Assembly: GCA_028288705.1 (NCBI GenBank) | Contig: JAQBNH010000005.1 | Location: 110,185-174,184, forward strand | Source: Ferruginibacter sp. | GTDB taxonomy: Bacteria; Bacteroidota; Bacteroidia; Chitinophagales; Chitinophagaceae | DNA: 64,000 nt | Direction of reading: 5' to 3' | In this document: positions 18,015 through 25,643 of the stretch, in pieces | Numbering within the stretch: the first letter of the stretch is position 1 | How the letters are laid out: each line of letters begins with the position of its first letter | Position numbers and translations under genes: made by a program | Notes under the pieces: model-generated | Seen by the model: the letters and a program-made list of their open reading frames with translations, nothing else | What the model was told of the DNA's origin: nothing | Database searches by the model: none

Positions 18015-19307
18015 ATGAATTTCGTCAGTAAACTTCGGTTGTCCTTTTTAGTTGGTATTTGCCTGGGAAGCATTCAGCTTCACGCCCAGCATATTGAAAA
18101 AGTGCTGAAACCCTATATCAAAACCGCGCAGTTATTTCAGTATGGCAACCAGCAGGAAATGCCAGTGTTTACGCTGAATAGCGGCGAAAAGATAGAGCTG
18201 GGTTTTGATGACATGGAGGGAAGTTTGAAGAGTTATTATTATACCTATGTTCTCTGTGATTACAACTGGGAGCCGGTTAACGTGAGTGCATTTGATTACA
18301 TAAAGGGCTACACACAAAATCGTATTACAACTTACCGTTATTCTTCTCTGGCCTACACCCGCTATACGCATTACCAGGCGATCCTCCCGGAAAGGAATTC
18401 TGTGCCGACAAAATCAGGAAATTATTTGTTAAAAGTTTTCCTTGATGGCGATACATCAAAGCTGGTTTTTACCAAACAAATGCTGGTACTCGATCAGAAA
18501 ACAAGCATTGTCGCGTCTGTTGTGCAATCGTATATTCCTGAATTTTTCAGCACGCACCAGAAATTGAAATTTTCTGTTTCCGTTACCGGTTTAAATACAT
18601 TTAGTGCGGCGCAGCAGGTGAAAGCTGTGGTGATACAAAACAATCGCTGGGATATGGCCCAGCGTGATATCGCGCCTACATTTGTAAGGGGCAGTACGCT
18701 GGAATACAACACGGAAAATATCGCGGTGTTTCCTGCAGGTAAGGAATGGCGCTGGCTGGATCTGCGCAGCTTTCGCTTACAAAGTGACCGTGTGGCGCGT
18801 GCCGACTACAATGCCAATTCAACCGTGATGTATTTGAAACCGGATGTAGACAGGAGTTCGCAACGCTACGTTTATTTCCCCGACTACAACGGTATGTTTA
18901 ATATCGCTACTTACGAAACGGTGAATCCGCTGTGGCAGGGAGACTACGCAACCGTTCATTTCAGTTATGTACCGCCTACCGGCGAGGCCTACCCGAAACA
19001 CGATATCTATCTCGCGGGAGCATTTACCAATTATGATCTCACGAACGAATGGAAATTAACTTACGATGATACGGCTAAAATCTATCGCGCCCAGGCGTTC
19101 CTGAAACAGGGTTATTATAACTATACTTATCTCGCTGTGGATAAGAGCGATCCTGCCAAACGCATCGACCTGGAAGGCAATTATTGGGAAACAGAAAACA
19201 GTTATACCATCCTGATTTATTACAAAGCATTTACCGACAGGAGCGATCAGCTCATTGGCATCAGCAGGATCAATTCACGCCGCGACAGACCGGGATTCAG
19301 CTTTTAA
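18015..19307 (+). CDS. DUF5103 / type IX secretion plug-type protein
   Basis: A 430-residue secreted protein: signal peptide ending ...QLHAQ near residue 25, then beta-sandwich domains. The conserved opening ('YIKTAQLFQYGNQQEMPVF'), the 'YYYTYVLCDYNWEP' block and 'GDYATVHFSY' identify the family formerly called DUF5103. To my knowledge it includes the Plug protein that occludes the SprA translocon of the T9SS. A T9SS cargo is encoded at 34.8 kb in this window, which agrees with a working system. It is divergent from the FtsX-type gene and its 3' side leads to the SRP RNA gene. Confidence 0.85.
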   Translation: MNFVSKLRLSFLVGICLGSIQLHAQHIEKVLKPYIKTAQLFQYGNQQEMPVFTLNSGEKIELGFDDMEGSLKSYYYTYVLCDYNWEPVNVSAFDYIKGYTQNRITTYRYSSLAYTRYTHYQAILPERNSVPTKSGNYLLKVFLDGDTSKLVFTKQMLVLDQKTSIVASVVQSYIPEFFSTHQKLKFSVSVTGLNTFSAAQQVKAVVIQNNRWDMAQRDIAPTFVRGSTLEYNTENIAVFPAGKEWRWLDLRSFRLQSDRVARADYNANSTVMYLKPDVDRSSQRYVYFPDYNGMFNIATYETVNPLWQGDYATVHFSYVPPTGEAYPKHDIYLAGAFTNYDLTNEWKLTYDDTAKIYRAQAFLKQGYYNYTYLAVDKSDPAKRIDLEGNYWETENSYTILIYYKAFTDRSDQLIGISRINSRRDRPGFSF

Positions 19308-19395
19308 AACCCACTGGCAGCAAGGCTTTTAGCGCGAAGGGAAAAATTTATTTCATTTTTTTTGCAGAACGTTTCCTCATTGAAGCCAATCTACC

Positions 19396-19403
19396 TATCT
19401 TTG
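19396..19403 (+). promoter_or_regulatory. -7 box of the SRP RNA gene
   Basis: TATCTTTG matches TAnnTTTG exactly and ends five bases before the first paired base of the SRP RNA, the spacing expected for a transcription start there. No good -33 box at standard distance was seen. Confidence 0.65.
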
Positions 19404-19407
19404 CGTC

Positions 19408-19501
19408 GGCAAGTCTTATACGACCAGCTCCTGCTGAACTCCCCCAGGACCGGAAGGTAGCAAGGGTAGGTGGTTGAGCGGTGCGATGTAAGTAACTTGC
19501 C
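19408..19501 (+). ncRNA. ffs: Signal recognition particle RNA (small bacterial type)
   Basis: The RNA of the signal recognition particle, which with Ffh targets membrane and secreted proteins. The conserved domain IV hairpin is unmistakable: CAGGACCGGAAGGTAGCAAGG, with the GGAA tetraloop at 19452-19455 and the AGCA side of the symmetric loop. The outer helix is closed by GGCAAGT (19408-19414) pairing with ACTTGCC (19495-19501), giving ~94 bases, normal for the small form lacking the Alu domain. An ATTTTTT run directly after the closing helix probably serves as its terminator. The remaining ~145 bases up to the aldolase gene hold nothing else I can name. Confidence 0.93.
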
Positions 19502-19648
19502 ATTTTTTATTTAATATTGTCCCGTTAATATTGAATAGCATGAACGCTGCATCTTCAGCCTCCAACAGCCTTATTTTTTCGCCGCTTTTCTGCAGCGTCT
19601 GCCGTTCCGGCTTTATAAATTCTACTCTTCATACTTAAACATTGTTAT

Positions 19649-20302
19649 ATGAAATTTTTTATTGATACCGCTAATCTTGCCCAAATCAAGGAAGCGAACG
19701 ACCTTGGTATTTTGGATGGCGTAACTACCAATCCTTCCCTGATGGCAAAAGAAGGCATCAAAGGAGAACAGGCGGTGAATGACCTTTACAAAACGATCTG
19801 CGAATTAGTGGATGGCGACATCAGTGCGGAAGTGATCTCCACTGATTTCGACGGTATTATCGCAGAGGGAAAAAAGCTCGCTGCGATCCATAAAAATATC
19901 GTGGTGAAAGTGCCCATGATCAAAGAAGGTATCAAAGCCATCAAATGGTTCTCTGATAACGGTATCCGCACGAATTGCACATTGGTATTTTCCGCCGGCC
20001 AGGCAATCCTTGCTGCCAAAGCAGGCGCTTCTTATGTATCCCCTTTCATCGGCCGTATTGATGACAGTGGTTGGGATGGTATGGAACTGATCCACCAGAT
20101 CCGCCAGATATTTTCAATCCAGGGTTACAAAACAGAGATCCTTGCTGCATCGATCCGTTACCCAAATCATATCATCAAATGTGCGGAAGCCGGTGCCGAC
20201 GTTTGCACCTGCCCGTTAGATTCGATCTTAGGTTTATTAAAACATCCGCTTACCGATATTGGCCTCGCCAAATTTTTGGAAGACGCGAAAAAATTTGCAT
20301 AA
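19649..20302 (+). CDS. fsa: Fructose-6-phosphate aldolase/transaldolase-like (TalC family)
   Basis: A 217-residue (beta/alpha)8 barrel of the short transaldolase family (TalC/MipB/FSA). The Schiff-base lysine is K87 in VVKVPM. 'FFIDTANL' at the N terminus, 'TTNPSL' (26-31) and '[12 protein letters not shown]' are family blocks. Short members act either as transaldolase in the pentose phosphate pathway or as fructose-6-phosphate aldolase, and the sequence alone does not decide, so the symbol is provisional. It is a single gene ending in a strong terminator. Confidence 0.93.
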   Translation: MKFFIDTANLAQIKEANDLGILDGVTTNPSLMAKEGIKGEQAVNDLYKTICELVDGDISAEVISTDFDGIIAEGKKLAAIHKNIVVKVPMIKEGIKAIKWFSDNGIRTNCTLVFSAGQAILAAKAGASYVSPFIGRIDDSGWDGMELIHQIRQIFSIQGYKTEILAASIRYPNHIIKCAEAGADVCTCPLDSILGLLKHPLTDIGLAKFLEDAKKFA

Positions 20303-20310
20303 ATCAGGAG

Positions 20311-20333
20311 CCCGGTAGTCACCGGGTTTTTTT
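20311..20333 (+). terminator. Terminator of the aldolase gene
   Basis: CCCGGT pairs with ACCGGG across a 4-base loop and is followed by seven T, nine bases after the stop codon. Confidence 0.88.
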
Positions 20334-20347
20334 ATAAACTTCAGCAT

Positions 20348-21574
20348 ATGCGCCTGCTATATTTTATCGTCCCGGTATTTCTTTTTCTGACTGTTCAGCA
20401 CACTGTTGAAACTAACAAAGTGCCTGCCTCGTATGAGGACAAAGCAAGGATCATCACCGGCGCTGAGCAACTGGATGCCTATCTTCCCTATTTAAAAGGA
20501 AAAAAAGTAGGGATGTTGGTCAACCAGACTTCCATCATTGGCAAGCGTTCGATAGTGGATAGCCTTCATGCACTTGGCGTTGATATCCGGTATGTATTCG
20601 GCCCGGAACATGGCTTTCGTAATAATGCCAGCAACGGCGGTGAAGTAGCTGGTGAAACCGATGCTGCAACGGGCATTCCTATTGTTTCCCTTTATGGAAA
20701 CAAACGCCGCCCATCTAAAAATGAAATGGAAGCCATCGACATCATGATCTTTGATATCCAGGATGTGGGCTGCCGCTTTTATACTTATATCAATACCCTT
20801 CGCGATGTGATGGAGGCTTGTGCAGAAAGCGGGAAAGAGATGCTGATCCTTGATCGCCCGAATCCAAACGGCTTTGTTGACGGGCCGATACTGGACATGA
20901 AATACAGTTCAGGCATTGGCCGCTTTCCAATCCCGATCACTCATGGTATGACCATCGCCGAATTTGCACAAATGATCAATGGCGAAGGATGGATGGCGAA
21001 AAAACAACCGTGCAAACTTAAGATCATCCCGTTGAAGAACTACCGGCATAACATGGATTACACTTTGCCGTCCGCTCCCTCACCAAACCTCAATACCCAA
21101 CAATCTATACTCTTGTATCCATCGCTTTGTTTGTTTGAAGGCACCATCATCAGCCAGGGACGAGGAACATATATGCCTTTCACCGTCTTAGGAAGTCCGG
21201 ATTTAAAAGGCTTGTACGATTTCAATTTTAAGCCGGTCAGCCTGAAAGGAATGTCTGAAGCACCCTTACACCAGGATAAAATTTGTTACGGACTTGATTT
21301 GCGTAAATATGATATGACGGAGTTCCGCAAAAAAGGGAAGATCAATATTCAATGGATGGTAGACCTCTATAAGCAATATCCTGCCAAGGAAAAGTTTTTT
21401 GACAGGAGGATAAGTCCGGCGATGGGAGATATTAATTTGCTGGCGGGAACAAAGGAATTTAAAGAGCAGATCATCAGTGGAAAAACAGAAGCAGAGATCA
21501 GGCGTAGCTGGGAACCCGGATTGTGGGCTTATAAAAAGATGCGGATGCGTTATGTTTTATACCCGGATAAATAA
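20348..21574 (+). CDS. NamZ-type exo-beta-N-acetylmuramidase (DUF1343)
   Basis: A 408-residue secreted protein of the DUF1343 family, characterised as exo-acting beta-N-acetylmuramidase (NamZ, GH171) that releases MurNAc from the non-reducing end of peptidoglycan fragments. A short N-terminal hydrophobic segment (residues 4-17) acts as signal. The family blocks are 'KKVGMLVNQTS', 'VFGPEHGFR' (with the conserved His), 'VSLYGNKRRP', 'FDIQDVGCRFYTYI' and 'DRPNPNGFVDGP'. It lies between the aldolase terminator and a convergent exported protein. It probably serves cell-wall recycling or scavenging of other bacteria's walls. Confidence 0.93.
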   Translation: MRLLYFIVPVFLFLTVQHTVETNKVPASYEDKARIITGAEQLDAYLPYLKGKKVGMLVNQTSIIGKRSIVDSLHALGVDIRYVFGPEHGFRNNASNGGEVAGETDAATGIPIVSLYGNKRRPSKNEMEAIDIMIFDIQDVGCRFYTYINTLRDVMEACAESGKEMLILDRPNPNGFVDGPILDMKYSSGIGRFPIPITHGMTIAEFAQMINGEGWMAKKQPCKLKIIPLKNYRHNMDYTLPSAPSPNLNTQQSILLYPSLCLFEGTIISQGRGTYMPFTVLGSPDLKGLYDFNFKPVSLKGMSEAPLHQDKICYGLDLRKYDMTEFRKKGKINIQWMVDLYKQYPAKEKFFDRRISPAMGDINLLAGTKEFKEQIISGKTEAEIRRSWEPGLWAYKKMRMRYVLYPDK

Positions 21575-21577
21575 GGA

Positions 21578-21985
21578 TTAACTTTTCTTTTTCTTCTTCA
21601 TCTCCTGCAATACTTCAGCTTCTGATTTGAGTTCAGGATCTTCTTTCTTTTTAATGTACATCACAAAGTCTTTGCTGATCGCAGGATTACCGCGCATTAC
21701 CACTTTGATGGAAACCATATCCACTTTACAATCCTGTTCTACCCATAAACTATTGCCCTGGAATTTACCGTAGGAACTGCTGAAGATCAGGTGCGTACTG
21801 TCCAATGGAAGATAACGACCGTTACTGAGTAAGCCGTCCACGTTGATATAATTGAACGTGCCTTTTTTCAGGCTGTCCGTATACAGGTTCACATAGATGC
21901 TGTCGATCTTCTGTGCGCGTGCCATTGAAAAAGAGAAAAGAAAAAGAATAAAGAAGATTTTTTTCACCCGGTTAAATTTTGACAA
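21578..21985 (-). CDS. Exported hypothetical protein with basic tail
   Basis: A 135-residue protein with a clear signal peptide (cleavage near ...MARAQ, residue 25), a ~90-residue beta-rich domain ('FNYINVDGLLSNGRYLPLDS', 'VDMVSIKVVMRGNP') and a C terminus of Lys repeats. I do not recognise the domain. The DSTH...FSSSYGKF pattern is reminiscent of small Ig-like modules, but this is only an impression. It lies downstream of the S9 peptidase on the same strand, with a weak terminator between, so it is likely transcribed separately. Confidence 0.65.
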   Translation of the reverse strand: MSKFNRVKKIFFILFLFSFSMARAQKIDSIYVNLYTDSLKKGTFNYINVDGLLSNGRYLPLDSTHLIFSSSYGKFQGNSLWVEQDCKVDMVSIKVVMRGNPAISKDFVMYIKKKEDPELKSEAEVLQEMKKKKKS

Positions 21986-22026
21986 AGATGAGTCATATAA
22001 TTCCTTTTTAAGTTAAGATGCTCATA

Positions 22027-22054
22027 AAGAAACTGCCGGAGATGTCCCCGGCAG
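22027..22054 (-). terminator. Probable terminator after the S9 peptidase gene
   Basis: On the minus strand CTGCCGG and CCGGCAG form a 7-bp stem with an 8-base loop, followed by an imperfect T-rich run (TTTCTTTA). It lies ten bases after the peptidase stop. Confidence 0.55.
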
Positions 22055-22063
22055 CGTTAAATT

Positions 22064-24457
22064 TTATTTAGCTTTTTTCACATATGTGTTGAGCCATTCA
22101 TTCATCTCCCAGAGCATATGGAGGATATTTTCTTTCGCTGCATAACCATGTGATTCAAAAGGCAACTGTACAAAACGCACTGTGCCGCCATGTCCCTTGA
22201 TGGCATTGAACAAACGTTCGCTCTGGATCGGGAAAGTGCCCGGATTGTTATCCGCTTCGCCGTGGATCATCAGCAGCGGAGTCTTAATTTTATCGGCATA
22301 ACTGAACGGGCTCATGTTAAAATAGACGTCCGGGGCCTGCCAATAAGTACGTTCTTCATTTTGGAAACCAAAGGGTGTTAATGTTCGGTTATAGGCGCCG
22401 CTCCTGGCGATCCCCGCTTTAAACAGGCTGGTATGAGCGAGTAAATTGGCCGTCATGAAAGCGCCGTAACTGTGGCCGCCCACTGCAATCCTGTTGCGGT
22501 CGCCGATGCCCATTTCGTCTATTTTGTTGATCGCCGCTTCGGCATTCCAGGTAAGCTGATCGATGAAATTATCATTCGGTTGTTTTTCTCCTTCACCAAC
22601 AATCGGGAATTCAGTATTATCCATGATCGCATAACCCTGTGTAACCCAGAAAATGGCTGAGCCATAACCGATACGCGTAAACGTATTGTTGCTTCCACGA
22701 ACCTGTGCCGCATCAGTCGCGCTTTTAAATTCACGCGGGTAAGCCCACATCAGCACCGGCAGCCTGCCGTCACGCTTAGGATCGTAACCCGCAGGTAAGT
22801 ACAGATCTGCTGCGAGGTCGATACCGTCTTTTCTTTTGTAACTGATCTTTTGTTTGCTGATGCCCCTGAGCTGTGGTTGCGGATCGGGAAAATTCGTAAG
22901 TTGTTTCACGCTGTTATTCTGCAGGCTGCGTAGAAAATAATTCGGAGCCTGAGTCTGACTTTGTTTGCTCGTGATAAAACGCAGTTTATCAAAATCCAGT
23001 ACCGTCGTTACCAGTTCATAATCCGGATCAGCGCTTCTCCACAGTATCGTGGATTTTTTTGTCGTAAGATCGAAACTGGATAAAAAAGGCATGTCGCCCT
23101 TTGCTGTCGCCCCTGTGCCGCGCATCAGCATTTTGGAGCCGTCAATCAGCCGTACACTATTCCGGCCGTATTTGTTTTTATCTGTTACAGGTGTACCCGG
23201 GTCGTTGTAAGCATCGTCAGTGCTGCGGTCTATCAGTACATCAAGTTCACCGTTATTAGGATTCAGGCGGCTGGTTTTGCTGCGATGTTTTGCGCTGCTG
23301 TATTCTGTTACCAGGAAAAGATCATTATTGATATCACGTACACTGCCCATGCGCATCGCGGTTTTCACGAGTTGTTTCGGCGCCCCGGTAAAAGGAGCGG
23401 GCAGCGTATAGGCGGCATCGTGATAGGGCATATTATTTTTGATCAGGCCACTATCCAATGGCTCAATCCAGGAAATAGTTGCCGGTTGGTTATCGAGCCA
23501 TTGATGGCCGCGGGGTGCATTTAATACGTTATCATTTCCACGCGGTGCTAATTCTGAACTGGGCAGGTTCACAATTGATTTTACCAGTTTACCATTGATG
23601 TCGGTGATGTATACAGTTGAGTTAAAACCGCCGGCCGGAACCAGGTAAGAGAATGGTTTGTTGATCTTTTCAATCAATAAATATTTTTGATCCGGAGATA
23701 CATCGATGCTGTTATAAATAGCCGGAGCACCCAGCTTCGTTTCTATTCCGTTGTTTTTAATTAACTGGGTGGTTGCATAGAATTCGAAATTTGCTTCATC
23801 CATCGGCGACTTGATCAGGTCCTGGTAAGTCACACTAGCCGCAACCTTTCCGAGATTTTGCTGTACAACCGGTCCTTTCGGTGCCAGGGGCTTTGCCGGC
23901 GCAGCCGAATAAGGCTTAATGACCGTTTTATATAACAGGGTTTTACCATCGAGCCAGCTAAAAGCATCGCCCAGCAAAATGTTCAGCGGTTGTTTATTTA
24001 CTTTGGTTGCTTTGCGCGCGGCGATATCAACGCTGTACAAATCGACCCCGTAGGTACTGGCCTGCGTAAAAGCGAATTTCTTTTCATCCGGGCTCCATTG
24101 CACATTGCCGGCGCGCAGGGGTGAGGGTAGGCCAGTAAGTTTAAATTCCATTCCGGAGGAAATATTTTTCAGGCTGAAACCTGTCAGGTATGATGCCCTG
24201 CTTGCGCTGAAATTATTTGGATTGATCCGCAGCCCCGCGATCCGTAACTCAGGCTGCGCGAGGTCTTCCACCGTGGGCATACTGCTTCGCTCCATGATGA
24301 GCACCCATTGCCCGTCATGATCAAAACTCACAGACGGTGTTGGTTTTGCCAATACCAGATCGCGAATGGCGGCCGGAGGGGTTTTGTATTCAATCGCGTC
24401 CTGTGCCAGCAAATCGAATGCAGGCAATAGCAGGAGTAACAGGAAAATCTTTCTCAT
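22064..24457 (-). CDS. S9 family serine peptidase (prolyl oligopeptidase family)
   Basis: A 797-residue secreted peptidase with an 18-residue signal peptide (ends ...LLAQ). An N-terminal beta-propeller-like region precedes a C-terminal alpha/beta-hydrolase domain. The catalytic triad is visible: Ser663 in GGHSYGA, Asp736 in GEADNNPGT, His770 in ESHGY. The family hydrolyses peptides, often after proline or acidic residues. The propeller and long length suggest a dipeptidyl or glutamyl-type peptidase acting in the periplasm on imported peptides (inference). It is the first of two genes on this strand before the terminator at 22027-22054. Confidence 0.92.
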   Translation of the reverse strand: MRKIFLLLLLLPAFDLLAQDAIEYKTPPAAIRDLVLAKPTPSVSFDHDGQWVLIMERSSMPTVEDLAQPELRIAGLRINPNNFSASRASYLTGFSLKNISSGMEFKLTGLPSPLRAGNVQWSPDEKKFAFTQASTYGVDLYSVDIAARKATKVNKQPLNILLGDAFSWLDGKTLLYKTVIKPYSAAPAKPLAPKGPVVQQNLGKVAASVTYQDLIKSPMDEANFEFYATTQLIKNNGIETKLGAPAIYNSIDVSPDQKYLLIEKINKPFSYLVPAGGFNSTVYITDINGKLVKSIVNLPSSELAPRGNDNVLNAPRGHQWLDNQPATISWIEPLDSGLIKNNMPYHDAAYTLPAPFTGAPKQLVKTAMRMGSVRDINNDLFLVTEYSSAKHRSKTSRLNPNNGELDVLIDRSTDDAYNDPGTPVTDKNKYGRNSVRLIDGSKMLMRGTGATAKGDMPFLSSFDLTTKKSTILWRSADPDYELVTTVLDFDKLRFITSKQSQTQAPNYFLRSLQNNSVKQLTNFPDPQPQLRGISKQKISYKRKDGIDLAADLYLPAGYDPKRDGRLPVLMWAYPREFKSATDAAQVRGSNNTFTRIGYGSAIFWVTQGYAIMDNTEFPIVGEGEKQPNDNFIDQLTWNAEAAINKIDEMGIGDRNRIAVGGHSYGAFMTANLLAHTSLFKAGIARSGAYNRTLTPFGFQNEERTYWQAPDVYFNMSPFSYADKIKTPLLMIHGEADNNPGTFPIQSERLFNAIKGHGGTVRFVQLPFESHGYAAKENILHMLWEMNEWLNTYVKKAK

Positions 24458-24490
24458 GATAGTTAATTAAAAATGGTGCTTGGTAATGGA

Positions 24491-25120
24491 TCAGTTGGAA
24501 ATGCCCACGCGTTGTTGCAGGTAATGATTTTCCTTCATCTCCGATAACATAAAAAGGGCAAGATCGCCGGCATTAATTTTAAATGTATTTTCTTTTGGCG
24601 GATGATTGGCAGCCGTGTGAAAACTGCCGGTAGCCGGCGCATCAAGAATATCCGGCGGACAAACAAATGTCCAGTCCAGGTTCGATGCTTTTAAAAACTC
24701 GTATGCTTTGTAATGCTCTTTACCGACTGCAAAGAACTGTTTGGGATATCCTGCTGTATTCATAATCGGTTCATCATCTTCGGAATCGAGTGTGCCCATT
24801 CCTCCAATGGCGACGATGCGTTTCACATTTTCTTTTTCCATTTGCAGCACGATATTTTTCATGCCGAGGCTGCGGGTTTTATCGGTGCCGTCAAATGCGC
24901 CACCGAGCGCTGATAGTACAACATCAGTTCCACGAATGGCTTCCCTCACCTGCGTTTCATCGAACAAGGCGCCGGAGAACAAATGGAGTTTTTCATTATG
25001 GTCGTATTGTTTCGTCAAAATATTGCGGCCAAAAGCCCTTACAGTAAAATCCTGCAACAAGGCTTGCTGTACCAGGTATTTTCCCACCATTCCTGTTGCG
25101 CCAAAAATTGTAATCGTCAT
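24491..25120 (-). CDS. NAD(P)H-binding SDR-like oxidoreductase
   Basis: A 209-residue Rossmann-fold protein of the atypical SDR/NmrA-like group. The nucleotide-binding GATGMVG is at residues 7-13 and 'VLSALGG' follows the expected spacing. 'PDWTF'-type block appears as 'SNLDWTFVCPPDI', common in this group, near residues 151-163. Such proteins are NADPH-dependent reductases or redox sensors; the substrate is unknown. It is followed closely by the S9 peptidase gene (33 bases) and preceded by the small GNAT-like gene, all on the minus strand. Confidence 0.85.
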   Translation of the reverse strand: MTITIFGATGMVGKYLVQQALLQDFTVRAFGRNILTKQYDHNEKLHLFSGALFDETQVREAIRGTDVVLSALGGAFDGTDKTRSLGMKNIVLQMEKENVKRIVAIGGMGTLDSEDDEPIMNTAGYPKQFFAVGKEHYKAYEFLKASNLDWTFVCPPDILDAPATGSFHTAANHPPKENTFKINAGDLALFMLSEMKENHYLQQRVGISN

Positions 25121-25146
25121 AATCGTTAAATAATATAAATGAAATA

Positions 25147-25440
25147 TTAATATTCCGCTGCAGCCACATCTGCAAATTCTTCCTTTTTTTTATGGAAGAG
25201 GGCGCGGGCGAACCTGCATACAGGCACGACCTTGAGTTGTTTTTCGCGCGCGTAATTAGCGCCTGCAACAACCAGTTCATAACCGATATTCTGGCCACGT
25301 AATTCATCGTCTACTTCTGTATGTTCGATCACGAGCTGACCCGGTTCATTCAGGTTATAAACCATCTCTGCGAGTTGTTTACCATCTTTTTCAATAAAGA
25401 ATGAACCCTGGTTGTCTTTTTCCGTATGTTGTATATTCAT
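25147..25440 (-). CDS. Small GNAT-like acetyltransferase (GCN5-related, YidJ-like)
   Basis: A 97-residue protein of the short GCN5-related N-acetyltransferase type. 'GSFFIEKDGKQLAEMVY', 'IEHTEVDDELRGQNIGYELV' (acetyl-CoA binding loop, R/Q-x-x-G-x-G variant) and 'VVPVCRFARALFHKK' are characteristic; the Cys in 'VPVC' may be catalytic in this subgroup. The ATG chosen begins 'MNIQHTE'. An upstream in-frame extension of 38 residues would run into the trp leader and has no family support. Divergent from the trp operon, so the 70 bases between the two starts must carry both promoters. Confidence 0.85.
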   Translation of the reverse strand: MNIQHTEKDNQGSFFIEKDGKQLAEMVYNLNEPGQLVIEHTEVDDELRGQNIGYELVVAGANYAREKQLKVVPVCRFARALFHKKKEEFADVAAAEY

Positions 25441-25510
25441 CTGGATTAATTTTATTGAATTTAGGCAAAAAATTTTTTTAATCCGGTTATTCCCACAGAT
25501 ATTTGCATCA

Positions 25511-25567
25511 GTGAAACAGACAGCATTAAATAACCTGAATTGGCGTTGGCACATGATCCTGCATTGA
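25511..25567 (+). CDS. trpL: Putative trp leader peptide
   Basis: An 18-codon reading frame started by GTG and ended by TGA encodes MKQTALNNLNWRWHMILH, with Trp at positions 11 and 13. It lies 76 bases before trpE. No in-frame ATG exists upstream before a stop-free stretch runs out of sense, so GTG is the only plausible start. No Shine-Dalgarno sequence is seen, which is normal for Bacteroidota. The two TGG codons (25541-25543, 25547-25549) fall directly at the 5' side of the first attenuator stem, exactly where ribosome stalling would control folding. Tandem tryptophan in a random 18-codon frame at this place would be a notable coincidence. Confidence 0.72.
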   Translation: MKQTALNNLNWRWHMILH

Positions 25568-25632
25568 TGTGTCTATTCCTGTATTTATATATTTTTAAAA
25601 TACCAGAGCCCCGACACATGTTGGGGCTTTTT
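25548..25632 (+). promoter_or_regulatory. Tryptophan operon transcription attenuator
   Basis: Three mutually exclusive helices can form. Protector 1:2 pairs GGCACAT (25548-25554) with ATGTGTC (25567-25573), six Watson-Crick pairs plus one G-U. Antiterminator 2:3 pairs the same ATGTGTC with GACACAT (25613-25619), seven perfect pairs. Terminator 3:4 pairs AGCCCCGAC (25607-25615) with GTTGGGGCT (25620-25628), nine pairs including one G-U, loop ACAT, followed by TTTTTAATTTT. Segment 3 of the antiterminator shares bases 25613-25615 and the whole loop with the terminator. A ribosome stalled at the Trp codons would cover segment 1 and favour 2:3, letting transcription enter trpE; fluent translation to the TGA (25565-25567) would block segment 2. 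Confidence 0.75.
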
Positions 25633-25643
25633 AATTTTCGGTG

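Noticed and set aside
25147..25554. Extended N terminus for the GNAT-like protein reaching across the trp leader
   Set aside because: The extra 38 residues have no family match, and the region is better explained by the attenuator on the other strand.
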